A stretch of DNA of 64,000 nucleotides, from assembly GCA_029568995.1 (NCBI GenBank), contig JAKPYU010000189.1, positions 1 to 64,000 of the forward strand. The letters run 5' to 3'. The notes under the pieces were generated by a model that worked only from the letters and a program-made list of their open reading frames with translations, did not search any database and was not told where the DNA came from. The DNA comes from Candidatus Omnitrophota bacterium. GTDB taxonomy: Bacteria > Hinthialibacterota > Hinthialibacteria > Hinthialibacterales > JAKPRU01. A program made the translations under genes and the position numbers. Positions 1 to 9,200 of this stretch are shown here, one piece after another. Every line of letters begins with the position of its first letter. Positions within the stretch are counted from its first letter, which is position 1.

Positions 1-174
1 GCAGCCACGGCAAAGCCACAACCCTCGATCCATTGCCCAAGCCTCACTGGCACCGCAGACCGGGCAGAGGAATCCCATCGGCCACCGCAACGCATACAAA
101 TACGCCCGGCAAGCGCTTTCCACCGAAAACCGCTCTTCCAGTTCCAGAAGCGTCCGGGGATAATCCTCATTCAT
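1..174 (-). CDS. IS1595-type transposase, N-terminal part (runs off the left edge)
   Basis: The reverse strand reads without a stop from an ATG at 174 to the window edge (58 codons). It begins MNEDYPRTLLELEERF, then ACRAYLYALRWPMGFLCPVC, and ends GLWLCRGC. The order 'YP-T-L-E-E-RF', 'C--YL--LRWP-GF-CP-CG' and a second CxxC is the N-terminal zinc ribbon of IS1595 (ISXO2-like) transposases. The DDE catalytic domain would lie outside the window, so whether the element is intact cannot be told. No terminal inverted repeat could be fixed upstream of the start, although a palindromic-repeat remnant ends near 255. Confidence 0.75.
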   Translation of the reverse strand, partial: MNEDYPRTLLELEERFSVESACRAYLYALRWPMGFLCPVCGASEAWAMDRGLWLCRGC

Positions 175-288
175 ACACCCCATACTACAGGTTGGGGTCG
201 GTTGAGTCAAGTAAATATCCATAACTTAATGACATTGGGTCAGGTGGGGGTTGACCTACTCCACATTCCTTGCTCTATCACGCGAGAC

Positions 289-333
289 GCCATGCTTTCT
301 TGATACAAATCACCCGTCCCGCCGGTCTGTCGC
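289..333 (+). repeat. Diverged copy of the 40.6-41.1 kb dispersed repeat
   Basis: The stretch begins GCCATGCTTTCTTGAT and continues with CAAATCACC and a GCCGG core. It matches the repeat units near 40954-41010 over the first 16 bases exactly and more loosely afterwards. It lies between the transposase fragment and the 3' end of the isomerase gene. The rest of 175-344 shows no gene; 240-255 (AGGTGGGGGTTGAC) matches the tail of the palindromic repeat at 40672-40712. Confidence 0.55.
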
Positions 334-344
334 TCAAGCATTCC

Positions 345-1325
345 TCAGACCAGTCCCCGAAGGAATTCCGCTTCCTTCTTCAGAATCGCACCGCGCTCTT
401 CCTGCGGGAAACGGCTCAGGGATTCGTTCTCGATGCAATAGTCTCCGAAATACCCTGCTGCCTGAAGAATCGCAACCACCTTCTTGAAATCGATATCTCC
501 TTCGTAGATGGGACTGCAATATTTCCCGTATTCCCATCCGATCTCTCGCCGGATATTCTGTTTGTCGTCGGGATAGTTGATGCTCTTGCAGTGTGTGTGG
601 TAAACGCGAGATGCGTATTTCTCATAGAGCTTGTAGAGGTCATCCAGGGGATGGCCGAACCAGTAGAAATTCCCCGTGTCCAATGTCAGTCCCAGCGCCT
701 TGGAGCCGACTCCGTCAAAGAGTTTGTCCAGAAATTCCGGATCGTTCGTTGTGTCTCCGTGGTTCTCGATTCCATAACGGATATCCGTGTCCTTGACGAG
801 GTCCGCCAGTCGTCTGCAGACAGTGGTGGCGAATCGAAGAAAATTCGCACGGTCTTTGAGTCTCCGGGGCACCACATCAATTCGAATGGCTTTCACATCC
901 AGCTGTTTGGCGGCAAGGACCACTTTACTCACAAAGGCAATCTCCTCTTCGGGTCGTTCATCGAAACGATTGGCAAGACAGAATGACGTGATCTGCAAGC
1001 CTTGTTCGGTGACATCGTTCCGAAGGTCGGCAATCGCTTCCGCCGATCCGATCGAGTATTTCTTTCCACCTTTGGAGATCTCGGAACACCCCCCCTCGAA
1101 ATCCACGTATACTTCCACACCTTCCACACCAATGGCCTTCATGGCTTCCCAGGGAGTTGCGGCTTTGACCTCGCCCAGATTGGCATCCCGGCAGGCGATC
1201 ACCGGTTTCTTCTGTGTGTCGGCGGACCATCCAAGGGACGACTTGGCGAGCAAACCGGCACCGGCCAGGCAGGCACAGGATGTATGAATGAAATCTCGGC
1301 GAGTTGGATCGTTCCGGTCGATCAT
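345..1325 (-). CDS. Tat-exported sugar phosphate isomerase/epimerase-like TIM-barrel protein
   Basis: 326 aa. The N-terminus has a twin-arginine signal (RRDFIHTSCACLAGAGLLA, residues 9-27), so the protein is probably exported folded. The rest reads as a xylose isomerase-like AP endonuclease-2 TIM barrel, with family-type segments 'GVEGVEVYVDFEGG', 'KAIRIDVVP', 'YGIENHGDT', 'LGLTLDTGNFYWFG' and 'VYHTHCKS', which carry the expected metal-binding Glu, Asp and His residues. The start is supported by AGGAG eight bases before ATG. The substrate is unknown; exported members of this family are often found with sugar-degrading genes. The gene stands alone here. Confidence 0.85.
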   Translation of the reverse strand: MIDRNDPTRRDFIHTSCACLAGAGLLAKSSLGWSADTQKKPVIACRDANLGEVKAATPWEAMKAIGVEGVEVYVDFEGGCSEISKGGKKYSIGSAEAIADLRNDVTEQGLQITSFCLANRFDERPEEEIAFVSKVVLAAKQLDVKAIRIDVVPRRLKDRANFLRFATTVCRRLADLVKDTDIRYGIENHGDTTNDPEFLDKLFDGVGSKALGLTLDTGNFYWFGHPLDDLYKLYEKYASRVYHTHCKSINYPDDKQNIRREIGWEYGKYCSPIYEGDIDFKKVVAILQAAGYFGDYCIENESLSRFPQEERGAILKKEAEFLRGLV

Positions 1326-1508
1326 GTTACGTTCTCCTGGAGTGAAAATCGTTCTTTCGTGACACGTGACATCCTCTCAAATTATCACAGAAAACAGGCA
1401 TTTGAAGGGATTATCTGTTTTCCGGGCCGGTGCGATAACTCCCTGGAAAGATCGCTGGGTGTAGAATACATTGCTTTTCGAGTTCGATATCCGAAGCGTC
1501 TTCCTGGG

Positions 1509-2114
1509 ATGGATATGTTCGAGAGCAAGCTTGGTTTACGTGCATTCACCCTGATCGAGCTGCTGATCGTGGTCGCCATTATCGGAATTCTTGCGGCGAT
1601 TGCGGTTCCGAATTTCATGAACGCGCGCGTGCGGGCCAATGTCGCCCGCGCGGAGGCCGATCTACGTGGGCTTGTCACTGCGGCTCAAACATACCGGGTG
1701 GATAACAATGCTTTCCCCATGGATGCGACGGATACGCGAGGTCCGGGCCAGGTTCTTGGGTATTGCCCTATTGCACTGACCACGCCGGTTGCGTACATCA
1801 GCGCAATCCCCCGCGATGTGTTCCGTTTGAACGAGCAACGGGATGATGGGGGGAGCGCATACTTCGCCGGTTTGAAGACGCCACCCTACTGGTATGTCCA
1901 AAATACGCCGACAAGTGGTTGGGCGACGGCTTATTGGGCCGAGTTCCTCATCGAGCGTCGCGCGTCCAAATCGCTTGAGTTTCTCTTCGCGTCCATCGGC
2001 CCGGATGTCAAATGGCGGGTTGGGTCGGGAACCAGCGAGCCGATTCGATTCGTGGAATATGCAATGTCCAACGGAGTGAACAGCTTCGGCGACATTATCA
2101 TGACAGGTCCCTGA
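1509..2114 (+). CDS. Type II secretion-like pseudopilin
   Basis: 201 aa from the ATG at 1509; a second ATG at 1515 is equally possible. The prepilin signal is RAFTLIELLIVVAIIGIL, with Ala rather than Gly just before the cleaved Phe and Glu at +5. It is followed by the VPNFMNARVRANVARAEADL stretch typical of pseudopilins in uncultured environmental lineages. The C-terminus has SNGVNSFGDIIMTGP, a tail motif shared with the pseudopilins at 2134 and 58768. No secretion ATPase, secretin or peptidase gene lies nearby, so the assembly machinery is elsewhere. The gene is convergent with its neighbour at 2134-2670 with a 19-base gap. Confidence 0.85.
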   Translation: MDMFESKLGLRAFTLIELLIVVAIIGILAAIAVPNFMNARVRANVARAEADLRGLVTAAQTYRVDNNAFPMDATDTRGPGQVLGYCPIALTTPVAYISAIPRDVFRLNEQRDDGGSAYFAGLKTPPYWYVQNTPTSGWATAYWAEFLIERRASKSLEFLFASIGPDVKWRVGSGTSEPIRFVEYAMSNGVNSFGDIIMTGP

Positions 2115-2133
2115 AGCCAGAGATCCGCTCCAC

Positions 2134-2670
2134 TCAAAAGGACAAGCCATGCCAGGACGTGTGAATCACATCCCCGCTACTGTTGATCCCGTTTGAGACC
2201 TGGAAAAGGAGTGTCTTGAACGCCGTCTTCTCCGACAGGATCGGGTCCAGATTGAAAACGCCGGTATCCTCATCCGCATCCGGTCCGAGTCCGTGCAACA
2301 GCCAGGCATTCATGCATTTCGCCGGACCATAGGAGGTGTAATCGTAATTGGTTGTCTCGCTGTCATGGGTTGAGCGAAATGTCCTGCGGAACGGATCGGC
2401 GGGTATGGCGGCGATATAAGCCACCGGGGAGGTCAAACGTCTCAATTCCTGGTACGGATTGCTGCCCATCCATCCGAAAAAGCATTTGTTGTCCAGCTGG
2501 TACATCACCATGGCATCCCCCAGGGCTTTCAGGTCGCTTTCCATTCTCGCGACCAGTGCCTTTGTGCGGGCATTGAGAAAATTCGGCACGGCAATCGCCG
2601 CAAGAATTCCGATAATGGCGACCACGATCAGCAGCTCGATCAATGTGAATGCGGGTTTTCGAGCACTCAT
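2134..2670 (-). CDS. Type II secretion-like pseudopilin
   Basis: 178 aa, starting MSARKPAFTLIELLIVVAII. It has Ala at the -1 position of the predicted prepilin cleavage site, Glu at +5 and a single hydrophobic helix, then VPNFLNARTKALVARMESDL. The middle includes TSPVAYIAAIPADPF, similar to TTPVAYMSSIPKDPF in the pseudopilin at 58768. The tail SNGINSSGDVIHT parallels SNGVNSFGDIIMT in the convergent gene at 1509-2114, so the two are paralogues. It lies 102 bases downstream of the glycosyltransferase gene on the same strand but has its own spacing, so co-transcription is uncertain. Confidence 0.88.
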   Translation of the reverse strand: MSARKPAFTLIELLIVVAIIGILAAIAVPNFLNARTKALVARMESDLKALGDAMVMYQLDNKCFFGWMGSNPYQELRRLTSPVAYIAAIPADPFRRTFRSTHDSETTNYDYTSYGPAKCMNAWLLHGLGPDADEDTGVFNLDPILSEKTAFKTLLFQVSNGINSSGDVIHTSWHGLSF

Positions 2671-2772
2671 CGTATCCGAAACCTCCGTTGAATCCTGCCC
2701 GTTGCCCTCCTGGTCGGTCGAGAAATCGTTGAGAACGCAGTCTTAGTTTACCACAATTCCTTCTTCCGCGCT

Positions 2773-4038
2773 TCAGCGACTTACGGAAATGCGAATGAGA
2801 TTTTCCAGGATTTCCCTCCACTGGTTCAGTGTTGCGCCAATGGTGAATGGCTGGACCGCGTTCGAATCGCACGAGCCTCCCTGCAATTTTCCAGCCAGCC
2901 ATCTCCAGTGAAGCGAGAAAATCGCTTGGGTGATTCCTTTCACATCCTCCGGAGAGACCACCATACCGCCAACCGACCGGATCACATCTGCGGATGCCCC
3001 GACCTGCGGAGTGATACCGAGAATGGTATTCCCGCTACCCAGGTAATCGATCAGCTTGGAGGGAAGAAACAGGTTCACATCCATGGGAGCATCGATCAAC
3101 AGCAGAACATCCGCTGTCTTCATCAGCACGAGGCTTTCGAGATATCCGACCGACCCCCGGAACGCCACAACCGATGTCAGATCGTATTCCTCGAGAATCT
3201 TGGAGGAATCCGCAGGACAGTTCCCGATGAACTCAAAGAAATAGTTGTCCAGGATTTCGGGATGAGTCTGTCGGAGGTGCACAAGTGCCTCCAGCAATGG
3301 CCTTGGCGTGCGTGGTCCATAGAAATTCCCGATGGAACGAAACAGCAGTCTCTCGTTGCGCGGTCTCACTTGCGGATAGAGATCCCCATCGAAACAGTGT
3401 GGAATGACCACGGCTTTCTGCTGCCATGAAGACCGGTATTTCTTCATCGTCAATTCACTCGTGTATTCCGAAGTGAAAACGACGGTATCCGCATGACCGA
3501 TCACGTATGCTTCAAGCCTTCTCTGAATGGCATCCGAGAGAAAACGCCGGTCGGAATAGGGATTATCCACCCAGGGATCGCTGAAATGCGCAATCCATGG
3601 TTTCCTCCAGGCGCGCTTCAGAATCGCCCCGGCAAGATGGACGGACATGGGATTACCAAACGTCGCGATGGCGTCGAAATCCCCCGGTTTAAGTCTCCTC
3701 CGTGCAATCCTCGCGGCCCGCAGCGACCAGGGCAAATAGGGGTCCGGCACCTGGCCCGCAAACGGACACAACCGCAACAGGCGTCCGTACCATTTCTTCA
3801 GCACTGGGTCCGCGCTGACCTCGATCCGTTCACGGATCGAGGGATAGATCTGAGCCAGACCCGGATCACGGTTGCCCCACAGTGTGTCCGGTTTTCCGCA
3901 GAGGACTGTTGCGTTCCATCCTATCGCGGGAAGGTGGGCGATGGTGCGCTGAACCTGGATCGACCGGGGACTCAGCAGTGGGGGATAGTAGCAGGACAAG
4001 GCCAGTAATGAACGCACAGAATTCTCCGTTACAGCCAT
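2773..4038 (-). CDS. Glycosyltransferase, GT4-like (GT-B fold)
   Basis: 421 aa from an ATG at 4038. The open frame extends further upstream, but this start overlaps the asnB stop by 10 bases, as expected for coupling, and the sequence upstream of it is not family-like. The opening ALSCYYPPLLSPRSIQVQRT and the later WIAHFSDPWVDNPY, VVFTSEYTSELTMKKY and LPSKLIDYLGSGNTILGITP segments are those of GT4-type transferases acting on surface or extracellular polysaccharide precursors; the last segment contains the sugar-nucleotide-binding region. The N-terminus is cytoplasmic or peripheral. Pairing with an asparagine synthase is common in polysaccharide biosynthesis clusters. The sugar is unknown. Confidence 0.83.
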   Translation of the reverse strand: MAVTENSVRSLLALSCYYPPLLSPRSIQVQRTIAHLPAIGWNATVLCGKPDTLWGNRDPGLAQIYPSIRERIEVSADPVLKKWYGRLLRLCPFAGQVPDPYLPWSLRAARIARRRLKPGDFDAIATFGNPMSVHLAGAILKRAWRKPWIAHFSDPWVDNPYSDRRFLSDAIQRRLEAYVIGHADTVVFTSEYTSELTMKKYRSSWQQKAVVIPHCFDGDLYPQVRPRNERLLFRSIGNFYGPRTPRPLLEALVHLRQTHPEILDNYFFEFIGNCPADSSKILEEYDLTSVVAFRGSVGYLESLVLMKTADVLLLIDAPMDVNLFLPSKLIDYLGSGNTILGITPQVGASADVIRSVGGMVVSPEDVKGITQAIFSLHWRWLAGKLQGGSCDSNAVQPFTIGATLNQWREILENLIRISVSR

Positions 4039-5921
4039 CTTCTCGCCCAGATCTCGAGAACAAATAGTATCCAGGCTTTTTGCACTTCGGTTGGGGACCC
4101 TCCGTTCCGAGCGGCCCGGATCGCTTCCCGGATGCTTTCTTTTCGGAACAGGCTTTCCGTAAAAGTGTCTTTCGAGAGCAACGTATCTTCCACATATTGC
4201 CCGAACTTGTCTCGCATCCACAAATCCAGCGGAACGGGGAATCCCTTTTTCGGACGCGTGAGAATGGAGTCCGGGAGACGGTCATGCGCAAACCGTCGCA
4301 CCAGGTACTTGGTAATATACTTCCCATCTGCATCCCGCTTGATCTTTCGTTCCGGCGGGCGTTGCGCCGCCCAGGCCACAAGGCGGTGATCCAGAAACGG
4401 AACCCGCAGTTCGATGGAGGTCGCCATGGTCATTTTGTCCGCCTTCATCAGGAGATCCTCCACAAGCCAGTCCTGGCTGTAGGCGTACAGAATCTGGTGA
4501 AGCGGCTCTTTCGCTCGCACCGCCCGGTAATACCCGGCAATGATCTCTTGAGAGTCGGCAAATCTCGGCGCGTCCGGCCAGAGAACCGACTTCTCCGGTG
4601 TCGTAAAGAAATCCGTGATATAGGGCCGGAACGCCGCGTTTCTATGCGCGAGTGGTATATTCAGGCGGTCGATTCGCTCAACTGCATGGGTGTTTCCCAG
4701 CAATCGAAACAGGCTCCGTGGCAGCGTGTGTCGAAGGAAAAGCGGAAACCGGTGCAGCGTTCGGATCTTATCCCAATAGGCAGCGGCACGGTCCAGCGTA
4801 TATCCCGCGAAGATTTCATCCGCCCCTTCTCCCGAAAGAACCACCTTCACATGCTTTGCCGCCAGTTTCGATACGAAATACAGGGGAATCGAGGCCGGAT
4901 CGGCCAGTGGTTCATCGGTATGCCAGGCAAACTCCGGCAGGAAGTCGACGAAATCCTGCAAGGTGATTTCGATTTCGTGATGGTCGGTCTTATATCGCTG
5001 GGCAATTTCCCGCGCGTAGGGCAATTCATTGAATGCGTGCTTGTCCGCAAGCGCGACGGAGAAGGTACTCAGCGGCGTGTTGTGCACTTCTGCCACGGCC
5101 GAGGCCACCGTGCTCGAATCCAGACCGCCGCTCAGAAGGATTCCTACCGGAACATCCGCGATCAGCCGACGTTTGACTGCATCCAGAAACAACTCCGAAA
5201 ACTCCCGGTAATCGTCTTCCTCATTGGTTGGAGTTGATTCTTCCGGGTATGGAATCTCCCAATAACGCTCCGGAACAGGATCGGTCTTTCCGGCTTCGAG
5301 AGTGAGTGTGTGTCCCGGCGGGAGTTTTCGGATGTTCTTCCAGATCGTTCCCGGTTGGGGGACGTACCGGAATGTGAGGTAATTCCACACGGCTTCCAGG
5401 TTCAATTCCTTGGGGATGACTCCGGTCGCAAGGATGGATTTCATTTCCGATGCGAAAAGAAACGTGCCTCCCCGCTGCGCATAATAGAGTGGTTTGATTC
5501 CCATGCGGTCGCGGGCCAGGAAGAGACGCTGGTTCCGTTCATCCCAGATCGCGAAGGCAAACATGCCGATCAATTCCTGCACACAGCGGGGGCCGAGTTC
5601 TTCATACAAGTGAAGGATGGTTTCCGTATCGGTCTTGGTGGAGAATTGGTGTCCCTTTTTGAGGAGATCTTCGCGGAGTTCCCGGTAATTATAGATTTCT
5701 CCGTTGAAAACGATCCAGCAACTTCGATCTTCGTTTGTGATGGGTTGCTTGCCGGTGGAGAGGTCGATGATGCTGAGCCGACGCATTCCCATCCCATAGG
5801 AGCCTTGCAGGTAATGCCCTTCATCATCGGGACCGCGATGAGAAATCACACGGCACATTTCCGTGATGATGCCCTCATCGACACCCCCGTCTGTCTTCCA
5901 TATTCCCACAATTCCGCACAT
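4029..5921 (-). CDS. asnB: Asparagine synthase (glutamine-hydrolysing), AsnB type
   Basis: 630 aa, typical for bacterial AsnB. It starts MCGIVGIWKT, so Cys2 is the amidotransferase nucleophile after Met removal. The class II glutaminase domain (about residues 2-210) includes ISHRGPDDEGHY, RLSIIDLSTGKQPI and FNGEIYNYRELRE. The synthetase domain follows, with the ATP pyrophosphatase loop LLSGGLDSSTVA and later VVLSGEGADEIFAGY and MATSIELRVPFLDHRLV. The likely reaction is amidation of aspartate (or of a related acid or cell-surface sugar) with glutamine and ATP. The glycosyltransferase gene follows with a 10-base overlap, which favours a role in polysaccharide modification over housekeeping asparagine supply. 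Confidence 0.92.
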   Translation of the reverse strand: MCGIVGIWKTDGGVDEGIITEMCRVISHRGPDDEGHYLQGSYGMGMRRLSIIDLSTGKQPITNEDRSCWIVFNGEIYNYRELREDLLKKGHQFSTKTDTETILHLYEELGPRCVQELIGMFAFAIWDERNQRLFLARDRMGIKPLYYAQRGGTFLFASEMKSILATGVIPKELNLEAVWNYLTFRYVPQPGTIWKNIRKLPPGHTLTLEAGKTDPVPERYWEIPYPEESTPTNEEDDYREFSELFLDAVKRRLIADVPVGILLSGGLDSSTVASAVAEVHNTPLSTFSVALADKHAFNELPYAREIAQRYKTDHHEIEITLQDFVDFLPEFAWHTDEPLADPASIPLYFVSKLAAKHVKVVLSGEGADEIFAGYTLDRAAAYWDKIRTLHRFPLFLRHTLPRSLFRLLGNTHAVERIDRLNIPLAHRNAAFRPYITDFFTTPEKSVLWPDAPRFADSQEIIAGYYRAVRAKEPLHQILYAYSQDWLVEDLLMKADKMTMATSIELRVPFLDHRLVAWAAQRPPERKIKRDADGKYITKYLVRRFAHDRLPDSILTRPKKGFPVPLDLWMRDKFGQYVEDTLLSKDTFTESLFRKESIREAIRAARNGGSPTEVQKAWILFVLEIWARRWL

Positions 5922-5934
5922 GATTCCGATTCCT

Positions 5935-6190
5935 CAAGGAAAGACCACTCTGTCCACCCTGTCCACTCCGTCCCCCCCGTCCACCCTGTCCACTCCGTCC
6001 ATCATCCTATTCTTCCCATTTGTCCCATCTGTCCCATTCGTCCTATTTGTCCCCTCTATGCCTCTTTTCCCTCTATCCACCCCATCCATTCTTCTCTTCA
6101 ATTCTTAATTCGTAATTCTCAATTCTCTCCCCCCTCCTTTTCTTCTTCGTGTCCTTGTGTCTTTGTGGTTTTTCCTTCGTTTCATCCTTT
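5935..6190 (+). repeat. Pyrimidine-rich tract with 9-nt period
   Basis: This 338-base gap between asnB and the AsmA-like gene holds no convincing gene. From about 5951 to 6060 it is a degenerate 9-nt tandem repeat: GTCCACCCT, GTCCACTCC, GTCCCCCCC and so on, then TTTGTCCCA-type units. A 21-base unit recurs at 5954 and 5981. Further on (about 6099-6130) come AATTCTTAATTC/AATTCTCAATTC units and a CTTCGTGTC-CTTGTG stretch. Similar tracts occur near 18830, 25650, 41180, 45250 and 45810, always pyrimidine-rich on this strand. Confidence 0.7.
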
Positions 6191-6259
6191 CTTTCCGTCT
6201 ACGCCGTATGTTTTGAGCGTAGTGGCGTTTTCCGCACGTGTAAAGGAGGTGGAATCGAA

Positions 6260-9200
6260 TCAGAAGGGATACAACCGTTTGAGGGGATTCGCTTTTTGCA
6301 GGAAAGAAATCCGGATGTCGGGGGATTCGAAGGACTGACTGCGGAGGCGCGTCCAGACATCCTGAAAGGATAGCTCGCGATCCGGGGCGTTCAAGGCAAT
6401 CCGCACCGTATGAAAAACCGGCGGAAAGATCCGTTCCACGAGGGTCGGCGGCTCAAGGAAATAGTACATCTCCCCGTCCTGGAATTTTCCCCACAGGAAG
6501 AACCGATCCTGATCGAGCTTGGCGCGCAGCCCCAGCCTGCCGTACGAATACTCCGACCGATCCATCAGAATCCTCGTGGATGCCTGTTGCCCCATGTCGA
6601 AAATCATCTTCAGCGCCTCCCGGCTGATCGTTCCTGTCCCCGGATCGCTTTCCACGTCCAGATCGAACGAAACCGGCTTGATGTTTTCGCCCAGCAGGAG
6701 CTGCAAGTCTCTGACGGAACCGGAGACCGTTCCCTCAATCCGTCCGAGTTCCAGCCAGTCGCAAACTTGGGCCAGATCCAGACGCTCGAATGAAATATCG
6801 CCACCCCAGATCGGATAGGATGAAAAAACCTGCAAGACACGGATGTCGGAGATAACGGCATGTCCGCCGAAGATCCCCATCTGCATATCCCCTGTTGCCG
6901 CCAGGACATCACCGGATATGGTCACTTCCGACAACCGGGCTTCCACTTCGGATGGTTTATTCAGAAGATCCGAATTGTCCGATTCGGCAACACTCTCTTT
7001 ACGATGAAATTGAACCGAGGTCTGTGTCAGGGAATGCGAAGAGAGCGGCTGTGTGATTCGCACTGGCCCGATCTTCGCATTCCCTCCCTGAAGTGAGAGA
7101 GAAATCGGTTCCTTCCATTCAATGTCACCATCGACAATAAGGGGCTGAAGGACAAGATCCTCTACGGTTTCTGATCCCCACTGAATTCGGTTTGCGGAGA
7201 GACGCATCGGTCCACGGGCTTGTAGCCGTGGCTCGGATGATCCCGGCGCGTCCAATCCGGCAGCCAGATCCGCCGAGATCCCCTGGAGGGCAATCTCGTT
7301 TCCCATCTCGGCGGTATTCAACGTTGCGTGGAGTGTTCCCTCCGATTTCACTCCCTCCAAGTCTTGCGCCATGGCAAATTCAATTCGCGCAGAACCATCT
7401 ACATTGAGACTTGCCGCATCCGGCCATTTGGCCGCAAGAAGCCCCTGGAGCAATTCCCGATAGATCGCGTTCAGATCGCTGCCTGTCAGAGTGGCCTCCA
7501 GTTGGCGGGAATTGGACGTCCACGAACCTTCACCATGCACCGCCAACCCGCCCGGACACATCACGTCCACCGACCGAAACCGGGTGCTTCCCTCTTTCCG
7601 AATCCATTCCAGGTCCGATGAGACATCAAAACGTTTCCCGGCGGCGTCGAGATACAATCCGCTCGGCAGCAAGGCCGCAAAATCGGACAACGTTGTTTGT
7701 GTCTGTGCCCGGATGGTTCCCTGCGAATCGGATTGCGCATCCACTTTAAGCGTTGCGTTCAGGTTCTCCCATTGCACCGGGATCTCGCGTGACTCCGCCA
7801 GAAGGCGACTCTCGCTCAAGGTCGCTTGCGCGCTCGCCTTCCAATCCCGTTCCCGAATCCACTCGCCCCGAACCTGAATATCCGCTTTCCCGCCGAAATC
7901 CAAACCCTCCAGTTTCAGATTCTTCCATATCTGTTTCGCAGAGGAATAGAACTCGGCGAGATCTTCCAGATGAAGCACAAGGTCGTATGTGATGGACTGC
8001 ACACCCTTGGAATCCGTATTGGCGACGGCGGTTCCTGTGAGAGTGAAGAGATTGCAGGAGGATTGAATGTCCGAAATCTCGATGGGGGCCGTGTTGTTTG
8101 GGCGCGTGATCTGCGCGGAGAAATCCCATTCGGGAACCGTGAAATCTTCCCATTTGGGTTGTTTAGCTGAAATGGAAACGCTCCCGGCCAGCGATCCTTC
8201 CTGGCGCAGGAATACCTGGTTGTTGATATGGACTTCCGAGGCGGAGGATGTTGCGCTGGGAACGACAAGGTTGGCGATTGCCACCAGAAGGTTCAGGCGC
8301 TTCTCAGCCGGTTGAACGGAGAACTTCGCCTCCAGGTCTGCCATGCCGGAAGGCGTATCTTTTGCCGCCGCATTGGGAATGGCGAGATTCCACAGGCGAT
8401 CCAGGGGCAATTTCCTGCTCTGAAGATTCCCGTCGATTTCAAGCGAAGGCGAAACCGCCCCCGAAAGGTTCCCGTCGATCTGACAGAATCCCGGTGCATC
8501 GAACGTGATCCGATCTGCCGTAAATGCTTTCCAGCCCGCGCTGGTAATTTGACCGATGGACAGGCTGAGCCGAGGGACATCCAGCGTGCGTTCTCCGGCC
8601 TCCAGGCTATCGACCTCTGCGGAGAATTTCAGCGTGCCCTTCTGAATGCCGGTTCGCGGATGGATTGTGGATCGAAGGTCCAGTTGACCGGTTCGAGTCT
8701 TGATGTGAAATCCGGGTCTTGAATACTCAAAGGGATCGAGAAATACATTCATGGATATATCGCCCGTCTGCGTTACCGGGATGTTCACCTGTCCCGATGC
8801 GGAAGCGATTCTCAACGGGGGTGTGTTCTGCCCGCTGGAGAACGCGATCTGGTTCAGGTTGATCGCAGTCTGCGCGGAGAAAGGCGACAGCGAGGCAATT
8901 TGCATGGAGATTGAACCGGGTGGTGTCTGAGCGGCTTCCGGTTTCCCCAGACGAAGAAGGACATCCAACGGCCCGGTGGGTGGGCAGGTCGCCAGGCAGG
9001 ATACTCCGCTCTGAAGATTCGCCGGAATCCACTTCGGCATAAACGATCCCGGAAGCCAGCCGAATCCGTCGGTCAGCAGAGTGAACGATGCGCCCTTATC
9101 CTGGGACGAGAATCCTTGCGTGCGAGTCTCCAGCTCGACCTTTGTCCCATCGGAGGATTTCGCGGTTCCGACCAGGTGAAGGCGCTCCGCCTTCATATCC

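Noticed and set aside
1002-1508. N-terminal extension of the 1509 pseudopilin
   Set aside because: It would place over 150 residues before the prepilin cleavage site and overlaps the isomerase gene on the other strand.
4080-5237. 385-codon plus-strand frame opposite asnB
   Set aside because: asnB is intact and conserved in the other strand; the antisense product shows no family pattern.
5310-6338. 342-codon plus-strand frame ending in VHPVHS/ICPICP-like repeats
   Set aside because: The repeats are just the translation of the 9-nt pyrimidine tract, and the first part is antisense to asnB.
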